From contig NZ_AP024238.1 in the NCBI RefSeq assembly GCF_019973615.1, forward strand, positions 3,121,989 through 3,185,988: a stretch of 64,000 bases of DNA. Direction: 5' to 3'. The translations under genes and the position numbers were made by a program. The notes beneath the pieces were generated by a model, which was not told where the DNA came from, ran no database searches, and saw nothing but the letters and a program-made list of their open reading frames with translations. Positions within the stretch are counted from its first letter, which is position 1. Every line of letters starts with the position of its first letter. This DNA is from Rhodoferax lithotrophicus. Its GTDB lineage: Bacteria; Pseudomonadota; Gammaproteobacteria; Burkholderiales; Burkholderiaceae_C. This document shows, one piece after another, positions 26,401 through 35,482 of the stretch.

Positions 26401-26878
26401 GGCCGGTCAGAATGAGCAACATACACAACAAGCTCCAGCCGCCAAAACCCAGATGTATCCACCCCACCCAAACACTTCGACGCAACAGCCATGGAGCCGT
26501 GACCAAGGCCAGTGCCTGCATGGAGCGTGCAGCAATCCAAAACTGGGTCGCCGGATTGGCGCTGTCCGAGGGCAGTACATTCATGCCCTTGAAAACCAGC
26601 GTATGCAGCAAATCCAGTGCCGCACACCAGCCAATGGCCACGGCAACATACACCACAAAATCGTTTCGGGTGAAGTGTTTTGATGTTGTGGCCACCAAAA
26701 GGGCCGTCATGGCGACCACCACTGAAAATAGCTCGGCAAGACTGTGCCCGAATAAGTAGCTCACATCGGAAGCCAACCAAGTGATCAACGCGAGCAAACT
26801 CGGTGGCCATACGGCGCGTGCCACCAGTTGCCAGCTTGTGAGGCCACTCAAATCAGTGAAACGTCTAGCAACAGCCAT
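23402..26878 (-). CDS. MASE3-PAS-GAF-GAF-PAS-PAS-HD-GYP cyclic-di-GMP phosphodiesterase
   Basis: 1158 aa. A seven-to-eight-helix MASE3-type sensor (about residues 20-255) is followed by a PAS domain (~270-370), two GAF-like regions (~395-520 and ~525-690), two more PAS domains (~700-820, ~835-950) and an HD-GYP domain (~965-1150) with HDIGK and HHERMNGTGYP intact, so catalysis is expected. It hydrolyses c-di-GMP. The many sensory domains suggest integration of membrane and cytoplasmic (possibly redox) cues. It lies between the two halves of the FDH locus, convergent with the kinase gene and overlapping it by 19 bp. Confidence 0.9.
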   Translation of the reverse strand: MAVARRFTDLSGLTSWQLVARAVWPPSLLALITWLASDVSYLFGHSLAELFSVVVAMTALLVATTSKHFTRNDFVVYVAVAIGWCAALDLLHTLVFKGMNVLPSDSANPATQFWIAARSMQALALVTAPWLLRRSVWVGWIHLGFGGWSLLCMLLILTGQFPAAYIDGQGLTTFKIVTEYIIIGLLGLALLQFWRERVLMSAHLFASMSMAALAMMVSEFAFTQYVSVYAPSNLVGHLLKIYAYWFVYVALVQSTLRDPFAMLARAASTYDAVPDPTLIVDEHGLIRQANLAAAKHVNCPKEQLVGKDSHDLFHDSHVPAVECPVCCRLSQRTEVFMLELDLPEHRAVECSLAPFEQTINASTWVQVVRDISERRQLAREREILLSNLGERVKELSCLYAVSELMKQPDVSVPELLTAVVQRLPSAFVLPAHVQAAVTCDWGHFGAAGTRIAPRCSLNANFELHGSQVGVLQVWYPDDVTPDGGHFLPEEQALVENVAQMISEKLDRKHATERVQRLSYFYELLSATNHAVIRSRNRDELLQALFDALKANDTFSMFFIALTENGQMPLRLHMYHGFPPERVPQLLQVLGDEHGTWGGIYAQLDDTGKVVLHDVLPVVQQIAPPKNNSFEDWYNYLLHRDISQCAVLPLICEGHIQGVVSLYAMGTSVFDQEQLRLLNEMADDMSFAMNTLQSRAQKLVAEHELKMMATRFEEVFQFSPVPMQIHSLETHRVRAMNRAHAHWLGYTLSEITDEDDWFAKAYPDVELRTRLRSSWQDSVDVASQGQLVTSPELEIQCKDGSVRIARGTMTVVGHDAIIAWTDLTEIRHNERALRDSEQRFRSMVEQSISAIYVYRGGHYIYVNPRYCELIGWPVEALLGQEVARFCTQEPGNLEDLQSAWDELQQGRAAQISCNVMMRRKDGAVIELGLTVQLITWDDDQPAGIVMAQDVTERARNEARIAAYVKQLEASMRGTMQAVSNMVEMRDPYTAGHERRVGLIASALAQEMGWSHERCQNLELLGLVHDIGKIAVPSEILTKPTRLSRLEMELMRGHAQAGYDILKDVPFATPVAEIIRQHHERMNGTGYPQGLKGEQILPEARVLAVADVLESISSHRPYRPALGIEAGLAEIENHRGELYDPAVVDAAVRLIEQKSYVLPD

Positions 26879-27133
26879 GGAAGATTCAAAACAAAAAAGT
26901 CGAACAGATCAATGAAAAAGGCCAGGAAGTTATTCCATTTCAATCCATGCGATCACCCCATACCAGCGAAAAATTGCGCACTTCAACAGATCCCCCTGTT
27001 CATCCATCTTACGCCTTACTGTCTGGCAAGCTGAACACGCCCAGACATCAGAAGCCCGCCAAACAGAATCGCCATAGAGATTGATTTTTCTTCTACGTCA
27101 TGGGCTTCCACGAACACTCTTGGGGTCACCAGG

Positions 27134-28555
27134 TCAAGCAACTTTTTCCACGCAGTTACGGCCCTTGTGCTTGGCAGCGTACAGAGCTTCATCAGCCATT
27201 TTTAACAAGTATTCCTGCGTATCCGTGGCATCAGGAATACCCGCGGCAACACCCAGACTGAGGGTCACCATACTCGCCACCGGTGAACCTGTGTGCGGTA
27301 TTTTTTCATCACGCATGGCGATCAGGATGCCTTGCGCCGTTTCCAGTGCCTGCTGGGGTGTCACCCCCGGTAAAACCACCACAAACTCCTCGCCACCGTA
27401 ACGTGCGGCCAGCTCACCAGCACGGCGCACTGAAGCCTGCAGCACGGCCCCCACTCGGCGCAAACATTCGTCCCCCTGCGGGTGACCGTAATGGTCGTTG
27501 TAGGCCTTGAAATGATCCACGTCAAGCATGATCACGGCCAACGGCGTGGCTTGGCGCAGCGCACGTTGCCACTCTTGCGCCCAATAGTGGTCAAAGCGGC
27601 GGCGATTGGCCAAACCAGTCAGGCCGTCGGTCGTACTCAGGATTTCGAGCTGCTGGTTGGCTGCCTGCAATTCGGCTGTGCGCAGCCTGACCTTCTCTTC
27701 CAACGCCTCATTGATACAGCTGACCTGCCAGCGCAAACGCAGCTGTTCGGCCAATTCAGCCTTCAACCGTTTGGAATAGCGCCAACCCGCCCACAACAGC
27801 AACAACACCGCCACAATCCTCAGTACCAGCGTGATCTGGCGCAGCCGGTCTTGCTGCTGGCTCTGATGTGACAGGTCAAGCATCAGCGTACCAACCGCCG
27901 TTGTGCTATTGATTTCATAAACTTTAAGCGCCAGCACGTAGTCACCACCCAGCAAGGTTTGGTACGCACGGTCCCACTGCGCGGTCCGCATCAGCGCAAA
28001 CACCTGGTTCTCTTGCACGCGCAAAGCGCGCTGCTCCTCATGCAAAGCCCGGATGCCAGCGGCCAGCGCCATGTGCTGCGTCAGCGCCAGCACCTCTTGC
28101 ATGGTGGCATCCAGTTGTCCATGCAGGCTGTCGTAACTGGCCGCACGCTCACCATTTTTCTCGATCACCGCTGTGGCCAATTCACTGGTGAGTGACTGAT
28201 TCAGCCGCACCATGCGTTCAAGCCCCGTCTGAATCTTCAAATGCTGCCGATGCATCTGCTCACTTTGAGCATCTACATACATGCCCACCGCAATGGTGAG
28301 CAACAGCAACAGCACAGCCAAGTGGATACCACTCAAAAATGGCATCCCCGTCTTGACCGGAAAAGTGGCTGTTTTCCCTTGCGCTACGTCCGTCACGGTC
28401 GGATCACCTTCAGGTTCTGGCCGACCGCGGGTTGGCCGCTCAGTTCGACTGCTTGCATCCGCCCCAGAAGGCTCGTCAACCGGTACCGCTTTGTGCAGCA
28501 CACTGCCCTGCCCTGGCGACAGTGCAAATGCATGCGAATGAACAAATCGAGGCAT
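27134..28555 (-). CDS. Membrane diguanylate cyclase (GGDEF)
   Basis: 473 aa from ATG 28555; a GTG at 28576 and starts further in are possible, since the first ~70 residues are Pro/Arg-rich and non-conserved. One helix (LAVLLLLLTIAVGMYV) and a second near residue 250 flank an all-helical periplasmic sensor. The GGDEF domain follows, with ARYGGEEFVVVLPG intact, so c-di-GMP synthesis is expected. The product-inhibition site reads RAGE instead of RxxD, so feedback may be weak. It lies 255 bp upstream-side of the HD-GYP gene and 89 bp from torD, same strand; no terminator is visible. Confidence 0.88.
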   Translation of the reverse strand: MPRFVHSHAFALSPGQGSVLHKAVPVDEPSGADASSRTERPTRGRPEPEGDPTVTDVAQGKTATFPVKTGMPFLSGIHLAVLLLLLTIAVGMYVDAQSEQMHRQHLKIQTGLERMVRLNQSLTSELATAVIEKNGERAASYDSLHGQLDATMQEVLALTQHMALAAGIRALHEEQRALRVQENQVFALMRTAQWDRAYQTLLGGDYVLALKVYEINSTTAVGTLMLDLSHQSQQQDRLRQITLVLRIVAVLLLLWAGWRYSKRLKAELAEQLRLRWQVSCINEALEEKVRLRTAELQAANQQLEILSTTDGLTGLANRRRFDHYWAQEWQRALRQATPLAVIMLDVDHFKAYNDHYGHPQGDECLRRVGAVLQASVRRAGELAARYGGEEFVVVLPGVTPQQALETAQGILIAMRDEKIPHTGSPVASMVTLSLGVAAGIPDATDTQEYLLKMADEALYAAKHKGRNCVEKVA

Positions 28556-28665
28556 GGCAGTCACCGTACACGACACGGCACCAATGGTCAGAGAGAGCTG
28601 TATTGTTAAGACCTGCCGGTACGCTCGTCAATTTGAAAATAGAAACAAAATGCAAGCAGAAATAC

Positions 28666-29289
28666 TCAGGTCAACATGTCAAATCCCTGGGTTTCCACAC
28701 TCATGAAGGCGCGGGTCAGCTCGGCCACGGCCGCATAGAAGCGGGCTTTGGGATGTTGCGCCAGGGCATCACACAGTTGGTTGATCCAAGGCTGGATGTG
28801 GGTGGCAAAAAAAGCTTGCTGCTGCGTCAGGTTGGCCACATTCACATCGTCACCAGCAATCAGGTAACGCATGACTTCACACAAGTAGGCGATGTGGTCT
28901 TCGGTCTCAAACATGGCTTCATCACGCGCCAACCCCAGCTTGTCCAGCTCGGTGCGCAACCGGGCCAGCGGCTTTTCATTCAGAAAGCCTGTCAGGTAAT
29001 GAGAGGCATAAAGGTACACCTCGGGTTTGCCGACGCCGCCAAACAATGCATCGAACTCGGCAGCAATCTGTGCATCCGTCATGTGGCGGGCCTGCCCCAC
29101 CAGCGCGCGCCAGGGCTCCTCCAGAAAGGCTCCCGCGGCGGGTGCATCGGTCACAGCCAGACGTAAGTCAGCTATAAATTCAGAAGCAGGCTGCACATAA
29201 TAGACATGGGCTAGAAGCCCATAAAGCTCTGAACGTGCAGTTTCTTCATCCAGCGCACTGCTGGTGCTTGGCTCGTGCAAGGGCATCAT
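28666..29289 (-). CDS. TorD/DmsD-family molybdoenzyme chaperone
   Basis: 207 aa, all-helical, with SELYGLLAHVYYVQPASEF near the N-terminus and YLYASHYLTGFLNEKPLARLR plus EDHIAYLCEVMRYLI in the middle, typical of the TorD family. These proteins bind Tat signal peptides and hold apo-enzyme until cofactor is inserted; the client here is most likely the Tat-exported FdhA. The start overlaps the preceding ferredoxin-like gene by 4 bp. A copy of the 58-bp repeat coincides with codons for the N-terminal helix. Confidence 0.88.
   Translation of the reverse strand: MMPLHEPSTSSALDEETARSELYGLLAHVYYVQPASEFIADLRLAVTDAPAAGAFLEEPWRALVGQARHMTDAQIAAEFDALFGGVGKPEVYLYASHYLTGFLNEKPLARLRTELDKLGLARDEAMFETEDHIAYLCEVMRYLIAGDDVNVANLTQQQAFFATHIQPWINQLCDALAQHPKARFYAAVAELTRAFMSVETQGFDMLT
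29171..29228 (+). repeat. 58-bp dispersed repeat, copy B (inside torD-like gene, antisense)
   Basis: GCTATAAATTCAG, AGCAGGCTGCAC and ATGGGCTAGAAGCCC match the family at the same spacing. It is antisense to the gene, in the same codon register as copies C, D and H (here VQPASEFIA). Confidence 0.65.
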
Positions 29290-31388
29290 GATGGAATATC
29301 CGTAATTTTGGTTTCGTTGTCAGCAGAGTAAATGTCAATGATGCGGCAGTCACCACACATTTTCAGGCGTTCCAGAGCCGCCCCCTGAAACATGCTGTGA
29401 CCAGCCAGTTTGCCCAGCATAGCCTCAATGCCCTTGAGTGTGCCAAAGGGTTTGCCACAGCACACACAGACATAGGGCGGCATGTCATTGAGCAGCACAG
29501 ACTCTTTGCGCTGAGCACTCAGGTTGAGCTGGGGAAGCAAACTCAGGGCTTTTTCAGGGCAGGTTTTGACACACAGGCCGCATTGCACGCAATTTTTCTC
29601 GATAAAGCGCAATTGAGGCGCAGCCGTGTTATCCGCCAGCGCACTGGCTGGGCAGGCGTTGACGCAACTCAAACACAGGGTACACGCGTCCTTGTTGATG
29701 GCCAAAGCACCCAGAGGTGAACCGCAGGCAGGCAAGACGATACGCTCGCCATCCGTCTTGGGCGCATGCGCTATCAAATGATCCAGCGCCAATTCCAGCG
29801 TGGCGCGCTTGTCCGCCTGCACGGCAAAGCTGGCGTGGCGCACAGGAGCTTGGGCTGCCATGGCTTGTAACTGACGATCCAGCTCGGCCAGGTCACGTGC
29901 ATCACGCACCTGCAGCAACTTGAAGTGCACCCCGGCATAACCCAGACCTGACAGAATCGCCTGAGCCACGGCCATTTGCTCACGCAAGGCAGCCGCGTAT
30001 TGCTGGGCTTCTTCATCCGTCAACAACACCCAGACATTGGATGCACCATAAGCCACGGCACTCAGCCACAACTCCAGCCCGGTTGATGAGGTGTGCCACA
30101 ACGGCACCGGTAACACCCGGGCAGGAACACCATGGGTGCCTTCTTTCTGGTTTTTTTCAAGCTGCGCGGCACGCCCCAGGTCGCCCAGTAATTGCGCACC
30201 CTGGCCTTGGCTGTGCAACAACAGTGCGGCATCCCTGCCACCGCTGCGCTGATAGGTGGACAGCAGTGTTTTGAAGCGCACCCCCTGATCGCTGGCACGT
30301 GGGTAGGCAAAGCTGATGGCACCCGTTGGGCACACGGTGCTGCAAGTGCCACAGCCCACGCATAAATTCGGGTTCACCTTGATTTGTTGCCGATGCTTGT
30401 CGCTGCTGATGGCGCTGGCGGAACACACGTCGATGCAAGCCGTACAACCCTCTTTTTCGTTGCGGCTGTGGGCGCAAAGTTTTTGCTTGTAGGCAAAAAA
30501 TTTGGGTTTTTCAAATTCACCCACCTGATCGCGCCATTGCAACAGGGCTTTGATGTCGCGCCCATCCCAGTGCAGATAACCTTGTGGTTTGGCATGCTGG
30601 GTGAAGGCCGGGGTAGCGCGCAAGTCCAGCACCAGATCAAAGCTATCACGCTGACTCTGCGGTGCACGCGTGAAGTCAATGGCTCCGGCCACTTTGCAAA
30701 CCTTGACGCAGGCACGATTTGCATCACAAAGCTTCAGGTTGATCTGGTAGTCCAGGGCAATCGCGTCCTCAGGGCAAGCGGCCAGACAAGCATTGCAGCG
30801 GGTGCACAGATCCAGATCAATCGGGTTGTTTTGTTGCCAGTTCAGCTCAAATGCACCCAGCCAACCCGTGAGGGTTTGAATTTGCCCGCTCAATACCAGG
30901 AAACGTCGCACCTGCGCACCACCTGAATCACCTGCACCCTGGCTGAACAGCGTCACGTCAAGCGCATCACCCAGCCACTCAGCAGCACGTTCAGCCGCAT
31001 CCAGCGGGCCAATGATCAGCGCACGCCCGGCACTCTGGTAAGTCACGGTGGCCACTGGATCTGGAGCAGGCAAATGGGCAGCGGCCAACAAGGCCGCGAT
31101 TTTGGGGCTGGCCTTGGCCGCATCACGACTCCAGCCGCCGGTTTCGCGGATGTTGACAAATTTGATCGGCACGGTGCTGTTGGCCTCTTCGGCCAGTTCC
31201 TGAAACAGGCGAGATTCCTGGGTACAGGCCACCACCAGCTCTTCACCAGAGTCCGTGGCTTTGAGAAATTCAGCAGCTTCGCGGCGACACAGACTCGAAT
31301 GCAGCGTCAGGGCTTCATTCAGGCTCGCGCTCAAGGCGCGCGGGTCCAGCGGCATGGTCTGGCTGCAGTCGCAAATCAGTGTGGTCAT
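29286..31388 (-). CDS. Multi-cluster [4Fe-4S] protein of the FDH accessory operon
   Basis: 700 aa from ATG 31388 (MTTLICDCSQTMPLDP; the frame is open 190 bases further upstream inside the DUF3306 gene). Ferredoxin motifs: CTRCNACLAACPEDA, CDANRACVKVCK, CTACIDVC, CVGCGTCSTVCPTGA, CTLCLSCVNACPASA and CVQCGLCVKTCPEKA, then a C-terminal Cys set (YVCVCCGKPFG, KMCGDCR) resembling a zinc or Fe-S site. The N-terminal 200 residues resemble a quinone-oxidoreductase-like domain without clear motifs. Conserved in betaproteobacterial FDH loci; probably electron transfer or enzyme maturation. It overlaps DUF3306 by about 74 bp and torD by 4 bp. Confidence 0.82.
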   Translation of the reverse strand: MTTLICDCSQTMPLDPRALSASLNEALTLHSSLCRREAAEFLKATDSGEELVVACTQESRLFQELAEEANSTVPIKFVNIRETGGWSRDAAKASPKIAALLAAAHLPAPDPVATVTYQSAGRALIIGPLDAAERAAEWLGDALDVTLFSQGAGDSGGAQVRRFLVLSGQIQTLTGWLGAFELNWQQNNPIDLDLCTRCNACLAACPEDAIALDYQINLKLCDANRACVKVCKVAGAIDFTRAPQSQRDSFDLVLDLRATPAFTQHAKPQGYLHWDGRDIKALLQWRDQVGEFEKPKFFAYKQKLCAHSRNEKEGCTACIDVCSASAISSDKHRQQIKVNPNLCVGCGTCSTVCPTGAISFAYPRASDQGVRFKTLLSTYQRSGGRDAALLLHSQGQGAQLLGDLGRAAQLEKNQKEGTHGVPARVLPVPLWHTSSTGLELWLSAVAYGASNVWVLLTDEEAQQYAAALREQMAVAQAILSGLGYAGVHFKLLQVRDARDLAELDRQLQAMAAQAPVRHASFAVQADKRATLELALDHLIAHAPKTDGERIVLPACGSPLGALAINKDACTLCLSCVNACPASALADNTAAPQLRFIEKNCVQCGLCVKTCPEKALSLLPQLNLSAQRKESVLLNDMPPYVCVCCGKPFGTLKGIEAMLGKLAGHSMFQGAALERLKMCGDCRIIDIYSADNETKITDIPS

Positions 31389-32004
31389 GTAAGGTGTCTT
31401 TGATAAGTGGGGCCGTGCGCGTTGACGGTACGGGCCCGGAAGTAAACTCAGCGGGAGTATCTGGCCCATCCGGCGTGGGGGCAGACTGTGCCACACCAGG
31501 CTCAGGCAGGCGATCGGCATCCACCCCTTCGGGTTGAGGCCGCACAGCGTTGGGATCCGCTGCAGGTGGATCTTCTTCAAACAAATTCAAAAATTTCGCG
31601 CTGGCCATCTGGCGCAGCGTGGCCGTCGACAAGGGACTGGGCTGGCTGTAGTCGTCAATGTAAATGTCCAGTCCGTCCATCACGTTGTAGTGCGGGTCGG
31701 CAAAAAGCTTTTTCATGGCGGCATTGCGCACCTCCGGTGCGACATCTCGCATCACAAACGGGGCAAAGCTGGAATCGGCCTTCAGGGCTTTGACATCATC
31801 CAATGTGGGCAGTGTTGCCGGAGTGGGCTGCGGGGCTTGGGCTGCGTGACCGTCAGCATGGGCTGAGTGGTTCACCGCCATGGATACGCTGGGCACGTTG
31901 ACGGGCGGCTCGACGGCTGGCTTGCCCCCCGGCTCCTCCAGCGTTTGGCCAGCCCGCACCGCCTGTTTGCGCTGCGACCAACGGCCTAAAAAACCGTCAG
32001 CCAT
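31315..32004 (-). CDS. DUF3306 protein (FDH accessory)
   Basis: 229 aa from ATG 32004. MADGFLGRWSQRKQAVRAG at the N-terminus and the block DSSFAPFVMRDVAPEVRN...KKLFADPHYNVMDGLDIYIDDYS define the DUF3306 family, found with DUF3305 in molybdenum-dependent FDH loci. No catalytic motif; Pro/Ala-rich spacers. It overlaps DUF3305 by 8 bp and the ferredoxin-like gene by 74 bp, so the four accessory genes are tightly packed. Function unknown; inferred to help FDH maturation. Confidence 0.82.
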   Translation of the reverse strand: MADGFLGRWSQRKQAVRAGQTLEEPGGKPAVEPPVNVPSVSMAVNHSAHADGHAAQAPQPTPATLPTLDDVKALKADSSFAPFVMRDVAPEVRNAAMKKLFADPHYNVMDGLDIYIDDYSQPSPLSTATLRQMASAKFLNLFEEDPPAADPNAVRPQPEGVDADRLPEPGVAQSAPTPDGPDTPAEFTSGPVPSTRTAPLIKDTLHDHTDLRLQPDHAAGPARLEREPE

Positions 32005-32578
32005 GCGTACTGCCTTGTCCACCACCCTGAGCACCGCCAAATTTTTTCTCAGCGGTAATGGATGCCGGGTTGCCAAAACGATCCGTCAGCGAGCGAAAAC
32101 TCTCTGGCCGTTTGCGGCGTTTGGGCTCCACGACATGGTGTTCTTGCACAAAAGCGTTCAACCATTCCAGCACAGCAGCCGGGGCAGGCACTTGCTCAAC
32201 GTTTTCCTGGGCATCCAGCCAACGACCAGCATCGTAGTAACTCAGGCTCACCACTATGGGCCGGGGGATGGGTTCATCAGCTACCGAGGCTTCTTCTTCC
32301 ATGCGCCACAGCACAAACCAGCTGGGCACATCCGTGGTGGCATTAAGGTAATAACCTTCACCATCATCTTTGAACAATTCCACCTTCAAGCCCCCGTGCA
32401 ACCAGCGCTGAGTGCTCTCATTTTCATAAAGCAGGCGCGGCTCGGTGCCAAAACCGGACTCATTCATCACCACGTCAGCCAGCTCCCAGCGCCAAGACTG
32501 CCAACGCGCGGACGGGCCGGTATTGGCAATACGCTGCATGATCACAGCCACGTCAATCGAGGGTCGTTTGTTCATCAT
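31997..32578 (-). CDS. DUF3305 protein (FDH accessory)
   Basis: 193 aa. The block ARWQSWRWELADVV followed by WLHGGLKVELFKDDGEGYYLN and PSWFVLWRMEE is the DUF3305 signature; these occur beside DUF3306 and FDH genes. Cytoplasmic, no membrane segment. First gene of the four-gene accessory operon; 113 bp separate it from the c-di-GMP gene upstream, without an evident sigma-54 promoter like the one before the structural operon. Confidence 0.82.
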   Translation of the reverse strand: MMNKRPSIDVAVIMQRIANTGPSARWQSWRWELADVVMNESGFGTEPRLLYENESTQRWLHGGLKVELFKDDGEGYYLNATTDVPSWFVLWRMEEEASVADEPIPRPIVVSLSYYDAGRWLDAQENVEQVPAPAAVLEWLNAFVQEHHVVEPKRRKRPESFRSLTDRFGNPASITAEKKFGGAQGGGQGSTHG

Positions 32579-32691
32579 AGGTAAGGCACATCATAGGGCG
32601 AGAGACTGTAACGGATCAGCCCGTAGACCAACATGCCTGTTTACTCGAAGGGTATAGCCAGCATGCCAAGAGCTGAGGCCCTGCGCATCCA

Positions 32692-35388
32692 TCAATTCGC
32701 AGGGAAAATGGTGCCATGGCTCAGCATGGGCTCCAGTTTCTCGGCGGGCATGGGGCGACCAAAATAATAGCCCTGCATCAAACGACAGCCATGCTGGAGT
32801 AAAAAATCACGTTGTTCGGGCTGCTCCACACCTTCGGCAATCACTTCCTTCTTCAGACTATCCGCAATACCCACAATGGCCTGAATGATGGCCGCATCAT
32901 CCTCGTTGCGGGGCAACTCCCGAACAAAAGACTGGTCAATCTTGATGCGGGTAAATGGCAGTTGTTTCAGATAACCCAGGCTGGAATAACCGGTACCAAA
33001 ATCATCCACCGAAAGTTTGATTCCCATGGCATGGAGCTTGTGCAACATCTCAATGACCCGATCAATGTCGCGGATAAATGCACTTTCGGTAATTTCCAGC
33101 TCCAGCCATTGAGGCTCAAGGCCAGCTTCGGTCATGGCAGACAGCACCTGACCCGAAAAATGGCGTTGACGCAACTGGACGGCGGACAGATTCACCGCCA
33201 TCACCACCGGAGGATAGCCCTGGTCGATCCATGCCCGGCTTTGTCGACAGGCCTCGCGCAACACCCATTCGCCGATGACATTGATCAAGCTGCTTTCCTC
33301 GGCAATCGGGATAAAACGGCTGGGTGGGATTTCACCCAGCTCGGGATGATGCCAGCGGATCAGCGCTTCCAGCCCAATCAGTTTGCCCGTGGCACCATCC
33401 ACCTGGGGCTGGTAATACAGCTTGAATTCATGCGCCAAAATCGCCCGTCGCAAGTTGTTTTCCAGAACCACCCGCTCCGAAATATGGGCATTCATTTCCG
33501 GCGTGAAGAAACGGTAGGCATTCCCCCTGGCCGCCTTGGCCTGGTACATGGCGGTATCGGCATTTTTCAGCAAGGTACTGATATCGGTGCCATCTTGCGG
33601 ATAGGTACTGATACCAATGCTGACACCAACCTGCAACTCATGCCCATCCACCACAAAAGCTTCATTCAAAGCATCAATCAAGCGCTGGGCAACGATGGCC
33701 ACCCGTGAAAGGTGTTTGAACCCTTGCATCAAAATCGCAAATTCGTCGCCCCCTTGACGGCTGATGGTGTCACGGTTGTCCAGATGGGCGCGCATACGCT
33801 GTGACACTTTTTGCAGCAACTGGTCACCCACTTCGTGACCCAGTGTGTCATTCACAAACTTGAAATGGTCCAGATCAAGGAAAAGCACCGCCACCGGGGC
33901 TTGGGTACCCAAGGCATCAGCCAGCGCCAGCGCCATGCGGTTGCCCAATAAAGCCCGGTTCGGCAGATCGGTCAGAATGTCATGTTCGGCCAGGTAACGA
34001 ATACGCTCCTGATCCACATGCAACTGGGTGATGTCACGTGCCACGCCAGCTACACCCGCAAGTTGCCCCTTTTCATCCAGCACCGGGGTGGAGATGTACT
34101 CAAAATGACGCAAGCCGCCGCCAGCGACTTCCTGGGTTGCCTCACGGCGTTGCTGCACCCGGGTCGCCAAGGCTTTGGCATCCTGTTGCAAGAATGCCTG
34201 CGCCGTGGACTCCGGCCAGATGTCTGTCACAGTTTTGCCAAAGATATGTTGCTCATCACGTCCACTGAGTTGCCGATAGGCCTCGTTAACGGCAATCATG
34301 CGTTGATCCCGGTCAGTCAGCCAGGCGGGGTCCGGCAAACTGTTCAGCAAGGCCAGGGTTCGGCGCATGGTGGTTTCGTAGGCCTCGGTCATGCCTTTGG
34401 CCAGACGACGCGCCTCGTTGTAGGTTCGTAACCAAACGATGATCCAACCCGCCAGAACCACGGCCAGTACCAATGTACTGGCCGCACCCCACATCACGTT
34501 GCGATGCCAACTGGCCAGGTAGTCACTGGTGGTATGCCCCACCAGGACATACAGCGGAAAATCCCCGACTTGACGCACAGCGTACAAGCGCTCGACACCA
34601 TCCAGCGCGGAAATGGCGGTGTAAACCCCTTGTCGTTGCCCCGTTTTCATCAGTTCACGCAAATTGGGACTGTTGATCGGCTTGCCCAGCTGATCTGGTG
34701 CCTGCGGGTAACGCGCCACCAAACGCAACTGGTTGTCCATCAGCGCCACGCTGTGTGCCGAACCCAGATGCAGGCTGGCATAAAAGTCCTGGAAAAAATC
34801 GGCGCGCACGGCGGCCTGAACAAGGCCCGCAAATTCTCCCTGTGGGTCATTAATGCGTCGACTTAAAGTGATGACCCAGTTTTGGGTGATGCGAGCCAAC
34901 AAGGGCTCGGAAATGATCAACCTGGCATTGCGGTCAGCCTTGTTGCGTAAGAAATAGTCACGATCCGCAATGGTGGCCGAGGAAATTTTGCCGGAAGAAT
35001 CGTAAATAAAGCGTCCGTTTTTGTCTGCAACGCGCAAACTCTGCGACTCGATGATCAAACCCAGATACTGCGACAACGCCCGATTGATGGCCACAGCATC
35101 CATGGACTCGCCCGCAAAGGCCTCATTCAGCCTGAGTTGGCTGGCCATGAGCACCGTGTCTATTTTTTCAATGGAACTCCTGCCGTGCTCTTCCAGCACT
35201 TTGGCAAAATTTTCCTGGCTGCGGCGAACAAATTCAAGCTCGCGGTCATAAGACTGTTTGAGGGTGAGCAAGCCCAGGCCCACATACGTACTCAGTGCGG
35301 CGATGCCAAAAAAAATAACGATGATCCGGCGCCAAGACTCTGAACCCTCGGAAAAGCGACTGAATGGTCTGGGCAATGCAATTTTCAT
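32692..35388 (-). CDS. dCache-PAS-GGDEF-EAL cyclic-di-GMP turnover protein
   Basis: 898 aa from ATG 35388. Membrane helix ([18 protein letters not shown]), a periplasmic dCache-like sensor (~40-300), second helix ([19 protein letters not shown]), PAS (~345-460), GGDEF (~465-630; [10 protein letters not shown]) and EAL (~640-890). EAL catalytic blocks are intact: [30 protein letters not shown]. No RxxD product-inhibition site precedes GGDEF (DNRD instead). Both activities are possible; phosphodiesterase is the safer call. It lies between the two formate dehydrogenase loci. Confidence 0.92.
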   Translation of the reverse strand: MKIALPRPFSRFSEGSESWRRIIVIFFGIAALSTYVGLGLLTLKQSYDRELEFVRRSQENFAKVLEEHGRSSIEKIDTVLMASQLRLNEAFAGESMDAVAINRALSQYLGLIIESQSLRVADKNGRFIYDSSGKISSATIADRDYFLRNKADRNARLIISEPLLARITQNWVITLSRRINDPQGEFAGLVQAAVRADFFQDFYASLHLGSAHSVALMDNQLRLVARYPQAPDQLGKPINSPNLRELMKTGQRQGVYTAISALDGVERLYAVRQVGDFPLYVLVGHTTSDYLASWHRNVMWGAASTLVLAVVLAGWIIVWLRTYNEARRLAKGMTEAYETTMRRTLALLNSLPDPAWLTDRDQRMIAVNEAYRQLSGRDEQHIFGKTVTDIWPESTAQAFLQQDAKALATRVQQRREATQEVAGGGLRHFEYISTPVLDEKGQLAGVAGVARDITQLHVDQERIRYLAEHDILTDLPNRALLGNRMALALADALGTQAPVAVLFLDLDHFKFVNDTLGHEVGDQLLQKVSQRMRAHLDNRDTISRQGGDEFAILMQGFKHLSRVAIVAQRLIDALNEAFVVDGHELQVGVSIGISTYPQDGTDISTLLKNADTAMYQAKAARGNAYRFFTPEMNAHISERVVLENNLRRAILAHEFKLYYQPQVDGATGKLIGLEALIRWHHPELGEIPPSRFIPIAEESSLINVIGEWVLREACRQSRAWIDQGYPPVVMAVNLSAVQLRQRHFSGQVLSAMTEAGLEPQWLELEITESAFIRDIDRVIEMLHKLHAMGIKLSVDDFGTGYSSLGYLKQLPFTRIKIDQSFVRELPRNEDDAAIIQAIVGIADSLKKEVIAEGVEQPEQRDFLLQHGCRLMQGYYFGRPMPAEKLEPMLSHGTIFPAN

Positions 35389-35482
35389 GAAACTGGCTGA
35401 GAAGAATCCAGGCATTTTGCATCACAAAATGCCCTTTGGATAAGTGCTTTATTCCATTGATTAATCTCAGAACCCATGGTGA

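Noticed and set aside
26828..27034. Short plus-strand frame in the 255-bp gap before the HD-GYP gene
   Set aside because: It starts inside the HD-GYP gene, has no ribosome site and no recognisable composition; the gap appears empty.
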